Notes: generated from the sequence alone by a model not told the origin. 64,000 bases of DNA from Ananas comosus (GCF_001540865.1 NC_033625.1:7725677-7789676), one strand, 5' to 3'; positions 23,384 through 35,557 are shown, numbered from the stretch's first letter. Numbers and translations: made by a program.

Positions 23384-24671
23384 AACTCGATTAATTCTCA
23401 ACCTTCTAGGTCGAGCACGAAACAATTAACATCGACTCAAATCGGGCGAAAGTCACACAAGGGCGTCTATTCTCATCACTCGGTTTCATGTTGTCGTACG
23501 CCCAACATGAACACACTCGGTTGAGAGTACACCGCACCTTGGATCTACCTCTGACATCCATTATAGTGGTTTACCACATAACCCAATCATTAACCTTTCG
23601 CCATAAGTCTCAAGTCCTCATCTCTCACGACCCTTAACCTCTATGATTTACTATCCTAGGGTCTCCTAGGTCCAACTAAACCGTTTTCTATTATTCTTTT
23701 TATTCTCTTTTATGCTCTAATACCATCTTATTTGCCACCTCCCGAGCCCGCCTATTTGGTCGGATTCGGGCACGCTAACAGACTGCCGAACGGACAGGGT
23801 TTCCCCTGTACCGCGAACAGAGTTTTTCCTATACGTCCAAGGTGTCATAATCCATACAATGCGCGAGGTTCCAACCAAGAACAGCATACAAACAAAGATT
23901 GCATAAGGAAGGTATCAAAAACATAAATGCTAAATTATTACAAGTATACAACTCGCATACATTTACATATTACATTTTCATTCTCTTTAGCTTCCAAATA
24001 CAATCAGATTTAATATAGTTATTACAACTTAGTTCTTTTCCTTTTCACAACCCTAAGTTATGGCGACTCAGGGTACAACTATCTCTGGTTTCAGTGGTAG
24101 GGCGCTATCTACGGAGCTATGCCCTTTCCTGACGTCGCTGCGCCGCTCGCGTGTGAACCTGAAATCCCTCAAAACAACGTGAGGTGAGAACTATTGTCCA
24201 TAGTTCCTAGTGAGTACGGCCACTCAAGGGAAGAGCTCGACCCACCAGGTCCAAAGGAGGCACTGCAAACATGTTAGTCCAGCAGATATATATAACATCA
24301 TATAATTCATGTTCATGCCTCACAACATGTAACTATGCAAATCATGCAACTTATGCAAGTAGATTAATTGATTCTATTTTTTATTCTTAGTTATTCTTTA
24401 CTTTTAGTCATTCTTTAGCATTAGTCGTTCTTTATTCTTTGTTATTAGTCACATTATATTCATTTGTTATTCTTTCCTAAGGTTACTTTTATCTTAGCCA
24501 ACTATGCCACTCAACTCGGTCTTGAGTCAATCAACTGCGGAGTACCGCGCTCTGTCCGGCTCGAGGTGAAGGAACTCTCACATTCACCTCGGCCTTAAAT
24601 CCTCTCGACTATAGGTCTTCCACGAGGTGAGGAAACCGTCAAACCCCTGGACCACAAGTCGCTCAATGGAC

Positions 24672-24870
24672 CTACGGGCGAGGAGAACTAACATATCCGC
24701 ATCCACATTCTCATCGCATACTGGGCGAGGAGAACCAACATACCCGTTGAATCATTACCGGGCGAGGAAAACCAACATACCCGTAATTATGATTCTTATT
24801 TGCCATTCCACTTGCCGGGCGAGGAGAACCAACATACCTGTTGAATCACTGTTGGACGAGGAGAACCAAC
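24672..24870. repeat. degenerate tandem repeat in the gypsy LTR
   Basis: About five copies of gggcgaggagaaccaacata with spacers of 30-50 bases. Confidence 0.75.
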
Positions 24871-25429
24871 ATACCCACAATTCTAATTCACTTGCGCTCG
24901 GTCGCAAGTCTCATCCGCTGCACTAGCAGCCTTCATTCCTAGGGATTCCAGAATCCACATTCATATCTCTAGGGTTGGTCTTATACCCTATAATGTCGAC
25001 CTATCTATATCCAAGCTATTTCTTAACCTAAGTTTAATACATTAGGTCCAATGTTACTATGCTCATAGCCTAGGTTCTACAACACTAGGTCCAATGTCAT
25101 TTTCCTCTTAGGTCCACTTAACTCTAGGTTCAATGTCAATCATCTCTTAACCTAGGTTTACTTGACCCTATGTTCAATTCTCAACCTAAGTTTAATACAT
25201 TAGGTTTAATACCACTCATGTTCTCATTTTCCTAGTTGTCCATACCTAGGAATCATACTTTACATGCCACACTTGTTGAGTTCTATAACCACCTTGAGTT
25301 ATCGACCCGAGTTCTCATTTATATGGATCTAACATATTCCACCATACGTCAACATGCATTTACTTCATGTAACACAATCTCACACTATGTCATTTTGTAT
25401 TTATCTTATCCTCCAAGGATAGTCAATAC

Positions 25430-25815
25430 ATAGCATCACATGCATTCATATAGCATTTAGTTCATGCATTCGCTTAGCATATACTCTATGCATTCATTTA
25501 CATCTATCGCTTGCATTCATTATTAGCATGTATCTTATATATTCACTTAGCATATATCCTATGCATTTACAATTAGCATCTATTTCATACAATCACTTAT
25601 CATATTTTTTATGCATTTACATAGCCTTTTTCTCATGCATCTATATAGCATCTCATCATGCATTCTTTTACTAGCATACATCTTATGCACTGACAATTAG
25701 ACTCTAACTCATGCATTCACTTTAGCATTTAACTCATGCATCTAGCTCATGTTATTTAGTATCTAGCTCATGCATTCATTCACTTGGCAATTTACTACCA
25801 CTTCATGCATCAATA
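25430..25815. repeat. degenerate tandem repeat in the gypsy LTR
   Basis: Repeated tcatgcattca and tagcat motifs, roughly every 25-40 bases, across nearly 400 bp of the LTR's 5' half. Confidence 0.7.
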
Positions 25816-26444
25816 ATGAAACACACTTCACTTTGGCATAGAAGTGACCTAACCGCTTTGGTAGAGCACAACCCGCCTAATATCGATCTCCGATTGCTTG
25901 TAGTCACTTGCAATCGGGCTTCCGCGGCACACGTGATCCGGTTTGGGTCAAACTCGCAATCGATCGCCGAACGCCCAACAATCCGCAACCTAGGGTCTTC
26001 AAGAGCCTTCCTCTAACCTTCAATTAGAGGAATATTGGGTTAATTGAGATCAAAATCCTCATTTACTAAAACCCCAATTTGAAGCCCTAGCCTTAATACA
26101 TCCCTAAATACCCCAAAAATATATAGAGTAACATGTTTAGAACACTCTAGGGACTACTAGAATATCATTCATGAAGGATTTAACCAAATCCTAAACTCTT
26201 ACCAAAATGCGAATGCCGAGTTGGAAGCACACCGCTCAATCGGGCGCACGAAGGTTCGATCCGTCGCTCCACACGCGTTCCCAAGCTCGCTCTCCGCCAA
26301 GCCTCCGAATTTGAGAGAGAGAGATAAAAAGAGAGTAGGGAGATATCTAGACAGAAAAAGGGAGGGTTTCTTTCTCCCTCACCATGCGTGTGTGTGTGTG
26401 GTGTGTGCTCGGCTGAGAAGGAGGAAGAAGGAAAGGGAAGAAGC

Positions 26445-26455
26445 CCCTTTTATAG
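26445..26455 (-). promoter_or_regulatory. TATA box of the gypsy LTR
   Basis: tataaaagggg on the minus strand, about 500 bp inside the LTR start, consistent with a U3/R border just downstream. Confidence 0.55.
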
Positions 26456-27713
26456 TCAACACCCCTCAACATTAATATAATTTCAGTTTAGCAGCTTAGA
26501 ATCTGTTTCTTTTCGCTAGAGCCTTTCTGAATGTCCGTTTGTGCTCAAATTTGATAGTCAGGCTCGGTTTAAGCTAATAAAATAAAAATATCTTAACTTT
26601 TCAGTTTGGACCATTTTTGGTCATCGAAAGTTCTACCGACTAGAATCTCTAGCAAATAGCAGTTAGATTTTACTTTCCACTTTTCAGGTGTCGGAATGAC
26701 ATGAAACTTTAAATCTAGCATTATAAAAATAATTCCGACATATTTTTCAATTTTCACAATTTTTCTGACACTGTGAATTTTCTGCTAAAATATCAGCCCT
26801 ATTTCTTACAGAAAATTCTAAATCTTCTGTTTCCGTTCCGATTTCAGCACAAGTCGTTTTCGACTTATATTTTACTTCTTTAAGTCCAATAAAAATAGTA
26901 TCTCACACTATTTTTATTTATATTTATTTTTATATTAAAAATTCGGCATACTACAGTTACACTCTTTCATCTTATTAATTATTCTTTATTCTTTTTATTT
27001 TATTTTAAATAAGGTTTCTTGTTTCACAAGAAAGGTACATGTAATTATGCCTTAGCAGTTGTCATTTTAAAAAAAAATTGACACTTTATTTAATATGCAA
27101 TAAAATTTAATTTAAAAAAAAAAGAGTGCAATACACATCTAAATGGTGCAATATCTTCTCATAAAAGTGCAACGTTTATACAAATGGTGTAAATATCTAT
27201 ACAAATAGTGTAAAATATGCACCGTTTGTATATATTGTATAATTTTTATAATATGTTGTAATATATTATATTATTTTCGCGTAATATACTAAACTATACG
27301 TAAGTTAATGTAAAAATCATGCAAATGTATGTTAACAATGCATATGTTGCACTATTTATACAGATATTGTACTATTTAGAAGAGCATGTTGCACTATTTG
27401 AGTGGATGTTGCATTCTTTCATCTTATTAATTATTTTTTATTTTTTTTATTTAGTCTTGAATGAGAATTCTCGTTTCACGAGAAAGGTACATGTAATTAT
27501 GACTTAGATTGTTATTTTCAAGAAATTTTACACTTAATGGCTTAGCAGTTGTATTTTTCTAGGCATTTAAAGTATATGATTTTTATGCATTTTGAAAGAG
27601 GAATAATTTTGTCATCCTTCTGAAAATTCGGGTCGAATCTGTATAATTTAAAAAGACGGTTTATTTTTACAAAAGCTCAAAACTAATAGATTTTTTTTTA
27701 TGTAAATTGGCCA

Positions 27714-27934
27714 AAAATGAAAATAAAAAATAATAAAAAGTTTAGGGTTGTCATTCGATGCGTTCTTTGCATGGCCAAAGTGGCCTTATTGCGTTGTAGT
27801 AAATTACCTGCACCCGGCGTTGTAGACAAATTGCTTCATTTCCTCGGCTTCTTCTCCACCTCCTCCAGCCTCTACTTCTTTGGCTCTCTTTCCCTCCTCT
27901 TTCCTCTCGTCCTACGCCAACAAAGCTCGTGACT
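27714..27934 (+). promoter_or_regulatory. short upstream region of the F-box gene
   Basis: Only about 220 bp separate the foldback element's end from the F-box ATG. The distal part is AT-rich (aaaaataataaaaag near 27725); the proximal part is pyrimidine-rich (27835-27915), typical of a plant 5' leader. No clear TATA box is seen. If the mRNA starts here, much of the promoter must lie within the transposon. Confidence 0.35.
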
Positions 27935-29341
27935 ATGACGGCGACGACTTCTGACGCTATGGAGGAGGATCCGGCGCCGTCTTCTGATATGACGGAGGAG
28001 GAGGGGGGCGACCCGGCGCCGACTTCTGATACGATGGAGGAGGAGCCGGCGCCGAGTTCGGATCCGGCGGGGTACGGTGCTCCGCCGGTGAGCGCGATAC
28101 AGCTGCTTCCGGAGGACGCGCTCCACAACGTGCTCCTCCGCCTGACGCTCCGCGAGGCGGTGGCCTCACGGGCGGTGTCCCGACTCTTCCGCGACGCCTT
28201 GTCGTCGCCCCCCTTCTTATCCCTCCTCCCCTCTCTCCGCCTCCTCCTCCTCCGCCACCCTCGGCCCCCCACCTCCTCCTCCTCCTCCTCCTCCGCCGCC
28301 GCCGCCGCCGCCGCCTCCCTCCACGCCTTCGACCCCTCCCGCCGCCGATGGCTCCGGATCCCCCTCTCCTTCCTCCCCTTCCCCTCCTTCTCCCCCGTCG
28401 CCTCCTCCCCCTCCCTCCTCTACCTGTGGGTGGATCCCCTCTCCGGCGGCGGCGGCGGCGGCGGCGGCGGTCACCCTCCCAAATCGCTCGTGGCGTGCAA
28501 CCCGCTGGCGCGATCGTACCGCGTGCTGCCGCCACTCGGATCCGCGTGGTCGCGGCACGGCACCGTCCTCGCCGGCCCCCGCGGCACCGCGATCGTGCTC
28601 ACCGAGCTCGCCGCGCTCACCTACGCCCCCGGCCGCGCGGATCGGTGGCTCAAGTACCCGCTAACCCTGCCCTCGAAGCCCCGGAGCCCGATCCTCGCCG
28701 CCGACTCCATCTTCGCCCTCTGCGACGTCGGCACCCCGTGGCGGAGCCAGTGGAAGCTCTTCTTCTGCCCCCTCTCCGCCCTCGGCGGCGTCGGCGGCGG
28801 CGGCTCCGGATCCGGCCGGTGGGCCCCGCTCGAGCGGCACGTGTGGGGGGACGTGTTCGAGGTCCTGAAGCGGCCGCGTCTGCTCCCCGGGGCCGGCGGC
28901 CGGAGCGTGCTCATGATCGGGGGCCTGCGGGCGTCCTTCGCCGTCGACGCGCCCTGCTCGACGGTTCTGATCCTGCGGCTGGATCTGGCCACGATGGAGT
29001 GGGACGAGGCCGGGAGGATGCCGCCGGAGATGTACCGGTGCTTCACCGGCGCTGGAGAGGCCGGGATCGGGGCCGCGATGGCGGTGGCGGCGGGGAACAA
29101 CAAGGTGAAGGTGTTTGGAGGGGACGGCAGAGTCTGGTTTTCGGGGAAGAGGGTGAGAGGGAAGCTGGCGATGTGGGAGGAGGCGGAGGCTGAGGCTGAG
29201 GCTGAGGCGGAGGCGGAGGAAGAGGGAGAGCCCGGAAAAGTAGGGTCTGGCTTGTGGAGTTGGGTGGAAGGATTGTCGGGATACAGTGAGGGAGTGTACA
29301 GAGGATTCGTCTTCGATGCAGGATTCACGGCCATGCCCTAG
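27935..29341 (+). CDS. SKIP15: F-box protein, SKIP15-like (single exon, 468 aa)
   Basis: Predicted substrate receptor of an SCF (SKP1-cullin-F-box) E3 ubiquitin ligase; the target is unknown. The F-box lies at residues 53-100 (AIQLLPEDALHNVLLRLTLR then AVSRLFRDAL), the SKP1-binding helical motif. After a Ser/Ala/Pro-rich linker (110-130) comes a kelch-like C-terminal domain with motifs I recognise from Arabidopsis SKIP15: HAFDPSRRRWLRIPL, CNPLARSYRVLPPLGSAWSR, LPSKPRSPIL, ALCDVGTPWRSQWKLF, LDLATMEWDEAGRMPPEMYR and KVFGGDGRVWFS. The protein ends YRGFVFDAGFTAMP. The ATG at 27935 is chosen; an in-frame GTG at 27929 is not a plausible eukaryotic start. Codon use is extremely GC-rich. Insertions compared with the family include poly-Ser, poly-Ala and poly-Gly runs, three near-repeats of EEDPAPSSD at the N-terminus, and an (AE)n acidic run near residue 415. 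No intron is needed. Family assignment is strong; exact orthology is inferred. Confidence 0.85.
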   Translation: MTATTSDAMEEDPAPSSDMTEEEGGDPAPTSDTMEEEPAPSSDPAGYGAPPVSAIQLLPEDALHNVLLRLTLREAVASRAVSRLFRDALSSPPFLSLLPSLRLLLLRHPRPPTSSSSSSSAAAAAAASLHAFDPSRRRWLRIPLSFLPFPSFSPVASSPSLLYLWVDPLSGGGGGGGGGHPPKSLVACNPLARSYRVLPPLGSAWSRHGTVLAGPRGTAIVLTELAALTYAPGRADRWLKYPLTLPSKPRSPILAADSIFALCDVGTPWRSQWKLFFCPLSALGGVGGGGSGSGRWAPLERHVWGDVFEVLKRPRLLPGAGGRSVLMIGGLRASFAVDAPCSTVLILRLDLATMEWDEAGRMPPEMYRCFTGAGEAGIGAAMAVAAGNNKVKVFGGDGRVWFSGKRVRGKLAMWEEAEAEAEAEAEAEEEGEPGKVGSGLWSWVEGLSGYSEGVYRGFVFDAGFTAMP

Positions 29342-31035
29342 ATCATTGTTCCGGTGCGTTTGTCTGTTCACCAATCTCGGCTTAATTTTATTGCTGAAAA
29401 TAAAGTTTTTGCATGATTTTATATCTGGATGGAATTTAGGATTTGATGTTTGAGCATTGAGAATTTTATGGGCTTGCATTGAGGTGCTTGTAACATGATC
29501 CAAAGTCGCTAGATGGTTGTTCGGAGCTTGTTATTTAAGTGGTTGATGTTTTGCTTGGTCGAGTGTCTGTGAGAATATTTGTTCGATTAATGTCTCTGAT
29601 GATAGTTAAATGACATTATTTGGCAGTTAATATGCAAATCCTTGATTTTTAATTCAAATCATTTAGGAATGAATGCGCGTTTAAAAAAAAAAAGAAAAAA
29701 GAATGCATTATTGCACAAAGTTGTGCCTGGAACTGGAAGACATGATACTAGACAAAAGTCTCATCAAAACCTACTTACAACTTTAAGATCTCTAGAGGAT
29801 GGTTCTTATCTGTTCTTCATAATCTATGTAGCACGTAGAAATTAGCGCACTGATTGCGTAGATGGAAAATTTCGTAAAATGATTTGTTAACTTTGGTGAA
29901 AAGTTCTATGATGTGCCAAGTTCATGAATCAAAAGTAGCTTTTGGGGGGACTCTGTAAGAAATAGTTTATCTTCCTGTACAAGCTACACATTGGGTAAGA
30001 GTCAACATATCCGGACAAAGTTGGTGGGAGTTCTCTTGGCTTTGGATATACGTACGAGACTTGTGATGCTACAGCCGAAGGCTAGTGCTTACCTGCTTCT
30101 CAATTGCAATTGTGGTTATGTTTACCAATCACGACTGACACTATGATGATCTAAACAGTGAGACCCAATTTTCTTCCCTTTAATTGTGTGAGGAACAGTC
30201 ATAATAAGTAAAAGTGTGGTTCCTATGTGACTCAATGCCTCCTTAGTGCTACTGCATAAATCTAGAAGAACTAATATATTGAGATGTCTAAAATTCGAAA
30301 GTGAAATACTCCGATGCTAAAGATATAAAAACGGAACGTCAAATAAGGTTTTGGGTCTCATCTATGAGTTTCTGTCCATACGGTGGGTCTGATGCGCTAA
30401 GCATATGTAGTCGCTACTGCTGTCCAAGGCTTACCATTGGTGATGGAGCAAAAGTTCTGTTTTGGCAGTGTCTTCACACAGTGTAAATTGAATGCGCTTT
30501 TTCAAATTGCTTCGAAGTTTTAAGTTAAGATTTCATCAAACAAATTTGTCGAATTAAAATAATAATGATCCTTAATTAGCAGTTTGATTTGTGTACATGT
30601 TTCTAAATTCACCCGTGGATCGGAATTCCTTGAATACGAAAAAAAAAGAATTCAAGTCTTCAATTTATATATTGAAATAGGCGGTCTCATGTGATGGATA
30701 ATCGAACAAGTTATCTTAGCTAAGCATTTCACCGACATCATTTATGTCAGTATTATCGTTGTTAACTGGCAGAACTTTTTTTTTCTGGGATTTGTGCTGA
30801 TTTTATGTGACTTAATCTTCTTCTGTCGCTTTTGTGATTTGTGAAGATTGCATGTCCTTCCTTTTTTTGTAATTACTTAGAAATAAGGTGTTTTAACTAT
30901 TGAATAAACACATCAACGCTTATCACCAGGAATCATGCATCCAAAATACTTGATGTTTTCATTACTTAGATGGGAATTCAGGTCCTGATTTTGATGCACA
31001 TCTTCATGTGGTTTATATCTATGTCCTTATCCTTC
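29342..31035. other. 3' flank of F-box gene and intergenic spacer
   Basis: Probably holds the F-box 3' UTR (ttgctgaaaataaagttttt near 29390 contains an AATAAA-like signal at 29398). Beyond that nothing recognisable; short frames have no protein features. Confidence 0.4.
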
Positions 31036-31802
31036 GTTTGGTTCGGGTATAAATAAAAACTGCTTATTCCAAGGATACGTAGAAGTTCAGGTTTAAGCAG
31101 AAACTAGAGTAAATTTTTTTTGGACGAAAATTGGATTGTTTTTTAAAATAAAGTAAGTAGTGTTTAGATGGTTAGATTGGAATAGTGGGAATAAAAGTAA
31201 TTGTAATTTTAAATTAATAATATTTTATCTAATTAATTAATATCAAAATATTAATTAAAATTTATTTAATAAATTAAAAAATTATTAGCTATGAATATTG
31301 TATAAGAATGAAAAATATATTAACTTATTAATTATATTAATTAATTATTTAAGTAATTATAAAATATAACTTAACTTTTTGATTAATTAGTAAATTATTT
31401 AATTAGTTGGATGATTTGTTAAGAAATTAATTTTAGTTAGTTGACCAATATAAATATTAGTTATTAGATCAACACATTAAATAATTAATTCTTAATGAGC
31501 TAATTAACCATGAATAATAAGCTAATTAATTACTTAACTATTTAAGCAATAGATAATGACTTAAATATTTTAATTAGATTAACTAATAAGTTAATACAAT
31601 AATTAAAATTAAATTTAAACTTTAAGCTTGTTTCCACTTGGGAACAATCTTGTTCCAGGTAAAGGGTAGAAATGGGAACAGCTGTTCCACCCTTATTCCT
31701 CCTCATTCCTAATCATGGAGAACTACAATTCCCAAACACAAAAAATAGCGTTTGGGTATAAGGAGGAACAAGGGCTTATTCCCCTCCTTATACCCGAACC
31801 GC
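31036..31802. mobile_element. MITE with gtttgg-type ends, about 765 bp
   Basis: The left end tttggttcgggtataa is inverted at the right (ttatacccgaacc). The interior is AT-rich with ttaattaatta repeats, and a second inverted tcgtttgggtataaggagg-type block sits near 31750. The ends resemble Tourist/Harbinger or hAT MITEs; no clear target duplication was found. Confidence 0.5.
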
Positions 31803-32356
31803 TAAGGGATTCTTGTTTTCTTGCTCAGATTTTTGAAACAAATGTTTAATGCATAGAACCGATCGAAAAAGTTGATGTAAAAGATGAATCATTTGAACAA
31901 GGATTGCATCGAAGAGTCAGAAGCAATGAAGAATAGCTTGCAGAATTATACTGTTAGAATTGACAGTTGGTGAAAAAGGTTACGAAAAATTAGAGAATAA
32001 GAGGGAATGGAGTACGGAAACATTAAGGTTCATGCTGCAAACTCTTCTAAAAAAATGCACCGTAAAGGACCCATGTATATGATAAAATCCTACTCAAATA
32101 TGCTCATGACAGGTACTTTAGTTTGAGCAATTTTGGTATGGTTACAGGGGTAAGAAAAGAATCTTTAACGCCCTTTCTTTATATCGTACCACTACTATTC
32201 ATGCTATATGCAGTTGTTGAATCTTTTTAAATTCCTTTGGTAACCTACATCATCAAATCTAATTAGCGCTAACTTCCCTCTTGATTGACTGCCCCCTCAC
32301 TGCTGCTTAAACACTATTTATATAACAGTCTTGATAGGCTCAAATGTTGATCATTT
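31803..32356. other. intergenic spacer
   Basis: No recognisable gene or repeat. Confidence 0.4.
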
Positions 32357-32730
32357 AACTATTTCAAGCGAAATGGAATCTACCTAAGAATAAAAACTGC
32401 AAATTATTCATGTAGTATAGGATCTCTTTGACAACTTCTATGAAGTTTGATGGATTCGATGCATCGTAGTCTCATCTGATGCCTTTTTGTTTGGATTCTT
32501 ACTTCAGTTTATGGCAATTTAAGTTATTCCAGCCAACATAAATTTAACTATTTCAAGCGAAATGGAATCTACACTAAGAATAGAAACTGCAAATTATTCA
32601 TGTAATATAGGACCTCTTTGACAACTTCTATGAAGTTTCATGGATTCGATGCATCGAAGCCTCATCTGATGCCTTTTTGTTTGGATTCTTACTTCAGTTT
32701 ATGGTAATATAAGTTATTCCAGCCAACATG
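32357..32730. repeat. tandem duplication, about 189-bp period
   Basis: aactatttcaagcgaaatgg starts at 32357 and again at 32546. The two copies align through ttattccagccaacat with few differences. No coding content. Confidence 0.85.
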
Positions 32731-35482
32731 TTATGTCATTCATCATTCTTAAAACCATGTTTGTTTGGACTTCCTTTTTTCTCAATTTTTCTACTTTGAT
32801 TAGATATTGGTTTAATGGGCTGTCTGCAGAAGTTAGTGAAAATAACCTAATTTCCAAACAGATATAGGCACAGGAATGGACACAAACAACAAAACTTGAG
32901 GTGTATTACGCTACGTGGCTCAAATCTGAGGGTGGATACATATGAATTGCTGATAGTTTGCCTTCTTAGATGAGAACCATTCATAGACTTTCACTGAAAC
33001 TTTACTTATCAAAATTTTCTGCTTACCTCTGTTCGAGAATTTTTTAAATTTGTTAAATGTTGCACAACCTTGTGCTGGAATTTTTCACTCCATTTTGATA
33101 GACCTATCTCATTCTGCAATTTCTGGAGTTGCAGCAGGCTACTTAGCCCCAACTATGTTAACAACGGCCATTTCATTTCGATGTTAAGTGGTTCTCAGAA
33201 TTGCTGGAGCCATGAAGAGTCCTTATTTTTGGGTTGTATTTTCTCATGTAAGATGGCTGAAGCAGACCTAAGAGATTATCAAGTGCACTTAGTGTTTACA
33301 GACTTTGAAAGATAAATAGTATATTCTATTGTAAAATATTAGACTCAATGATCTGTTTCTGATATTTTTACCATAGCAATTGACCCCCACTTGGACCATT
33401 ACCAACTAATGATCTTTTATTAGTGCCATGTAGGCATCGAGAAATTGGGTATTGGAAAAACATATCCAAAATTGGATATGCAAGGTGTGATTTTCCTGTC
33501 ACTTGAACCATACTAGAAATATCCTTTTAAGCATCTTTTACATGAGAGGATGATAACAGGCTTTTGCACGAGAGCGACATCTAAATGTAGCTATACAATT
33601 ATGTTATAGATCTCCTTGACTGCTACTACTCTTCTTGTGTGAGAATAAAGTAGGGGAAGATATGACCTGTAAGATGTTAAGTTTCCTAATACTTGAACCT
33701 TACAAGGAGTATCCTTTAAGTGACGACTAGTATTTTTTGGAGTATGACATGATAAGACATTTCCTTTCTTCCAAGGTTTAATCTGGGTTACATCTCTTTC
33801 GTTGTACTTACACGGAAAAGGCTAGAAAGAAGCACTTGTATAAATTCAACTAGTTAAATAAATTTTCATGTCAGGAACTAAAGTGAATTCATGATAAGAG
33901 AGTACTTAAATCTTACGAATTTAGGTAATGTAGGTACGACAATAGGACTTTCTCAATTCTCAGCAAATAATTGTCGAAGACCAAATTGTGTGCTGATTCC
34001 ATATCCGTGCACTGCAGATACTCCCTTTCTATATTCCAGTAATTTGTTGATCTTTTGTTACAGACTATATCACGTTAATATTGTGTTTTTCATGTCTCTT
34101 TGTATTTTTCTTTTCTTCAGCCAATTTTATTTTAACTTTTTAGAGAAATAATTGTGTTCTGTTCTTCGCTTGCTTCTAAAAGATCTATTTGCATAATGAT
34201 GGTATGCTTGTCTTCTGCTGCCGAATTGGGTATAGGAAATGGATTTGCATCTGAACCAAATAGTAATTATCAACAAATTACCTATTAAAAAAAAATCTGG
34301 AAAACTTTCTGTTTGTTTTTTGTTTTCCCACAAATAGAAGTCAATGCTAAATTATTACGAGGAGCAAAATCTTTTGTCGGCTATTTCTAGTAGAAGATTA
34401 TTGCATCCCAGCAGGGCACAGCTTCATAATTTGATGTATACTCATCATAAAAAAAAAAAAAAAAAAAAAAATTCACATTGCTTAGTCAAAGTCAACTAGT
34501 TTGATTAGTTCGAACTGCTGAGTCTGATCAAATTTGCACTTAGACAAAAAAAATATTTTTGATAAACTAGAACTGTGGATTTTGATAAATTTTGCACTTG
34601 GACCAAAAAGAAAATATATAATATCTTCTTTTCTATGTGCAAATAAAAAACTATAAGCCATCTGTAAACTTGCTAGTTTTCATGTAGCTGCTGTGGCACA
34701 CCTCTTATACTTGTACATATAGTTGTATGAGTACTGTACATAATATATGTATCGTCGACCTCGATCAAAGCCAATTTTTTCTGGTGGTTACGAAGATGAA
34801 ACAATCCTTAATCCTTGCCATTTTCTTTATGGTTTTGTTGTTATTTGACACCATAACTCTTCTGGGTCTTTTTAGAAAATTTCCAGAGTGTTTTCATTTC
34901 CTTTTTCCAAGTTGCGATATCTTTCTTTATTTAACGTTGGATCCTCCTATGACCCTGATAGTTTCTTCCTGTTTCTTTATTGCAGTTCGAATTTGGCGCT
35001 CTTCATACTTGAGCAGGATGGGTGGCGAGAGAACTAGTCCAAATTCCGAACACATTGACAACAATCTTCAGAGGTATTTGCGAAAAACCCGTAAGAGATA
35101 CATAATGAACATTTACCCCCAGATGCAATTGATAGTGCAATGGATTTAATTAGTAGCTTGATTGCGTGCACGATTGATGATCCGTGTAACAATTTTAATC
35201 GCCTTAAATTATTGAGACAAACAACCATGTGAATCTCCTTAAATTATTGAGACAAACAACCATGTTGTTTAATTTATATTAAGACAAAACGCTGTTCAAT
35301 GTCTGATGTACATTAGTTGAATTGTATTTGACTTTTTACGAAACTTTTGTTATGTTTAGTGACAAAAATAGCAAACCATATAGCATTGGTGACTGAATGT
35401 TATTGGTATTTGATCAATTACTTTGCCACTTTTCGTCGGCGGAACGTTGCTTTTCATATTCAAATTTTCGTCACATTCAAAA

Positions 35483-35484
<2 letters not shown>
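32731..35484. other. intergenic spacer
   Basis: No gene is supported. A poly(A) tract of about 22 bases occurs near 34449. Frames at 34727-35149 lack recognisable domains. A short direct repeat (ccttaaattattgagacaaac) lies near 35200-35260. Confidence 0.4.
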
Positions 35485-35519
<35 letters not shown>

Positions 35520-35557
35520 TAGGTTTTTTTCTATATATATATATATATATATATAAA
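35485..35557. repeat. (CT)n and (TA)n microsatellites
   Basis: About 30 bases of CT repeat, a short unique stretch, then (TA)n. Confidence 0.9.

Larger units (their letters stand above)
23021..26955 (-). mobile_element. truncated Ty3/gypsy retrotransposon: long LTR, PBS, start of gag
   Basis: On the minus strand: an LTR of about 3.2 kb (26955 to 23733, tgtagtatgccg...ggtggca); then seven bases; then tggtattagagc (23725-23714), an initiator-Met-tRNA-type primer-binding site; then a leader and the gag start. The element stops abruptly at 23021 and the rest is missing. In the LTR a TATA box (tataaaagggg) lies at 26455-26445. The LTR length suggests a Del/Tekay-type chromovirus, by inference. 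About 150 bp of the host foldback arm seem lost at the junction. Confidence 0.7.
19957..27713. mobile_element. foldback transposon with tandemly repeated arms, twice interrupted
   Basis: The terminal module at 19957-20160 is inverted at 27510-27713 (shared ctattagttttgagctttt, cagattcg, aaatgcctagaaaaatacaac). Inside, a unit of about 460 bp marked by gagaat-ctcattcaagac recurs directly near 20445, 21801 and 22255, and inverted near 22695, 27000 and 27460: three copies per arm around a dyad near 22470-22500. Each unit carries repeated gtgcaac/gttgcac motifs. Two LTR insertions (20572-21476, 23021-26955) and an unknown segment of about 250 bp (20165-20410) split it; without them it would be about 2.7 kb. 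No transposase is seen. The ends match the element at 40802-42230, pointing to a Mutator-like foldback family by inference. Confidence 0.7.

Noticed and set aside
24627..25815. Possible CRISPR-like array (regular repeats with spacers).
   Set aside because: Repeats are degenerate, spacers are irregular and similar to each other, and they lie in a plant retrotransposon LTR.
27757..29503. Several long open frames on the minus strand and in other plus frames across the F-box gene (for example minus-strand Arg/Gly-rich frames at 27957-28535 and 28661-29503).
   Set aside because: They are by-products of very GC-rich coding sequence on the other strand and show only low-complexity Arg, Gly or Pro composition; the SKIP15-like frame has domain structure.
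34727..35149. A 140-residue plus-strand frame that could be a small membrane protein.
   Set aside because: T-rich sequence gives hydrophobic residues by composition; no domain, no supporting splice or leader features, and no recognisable homology.
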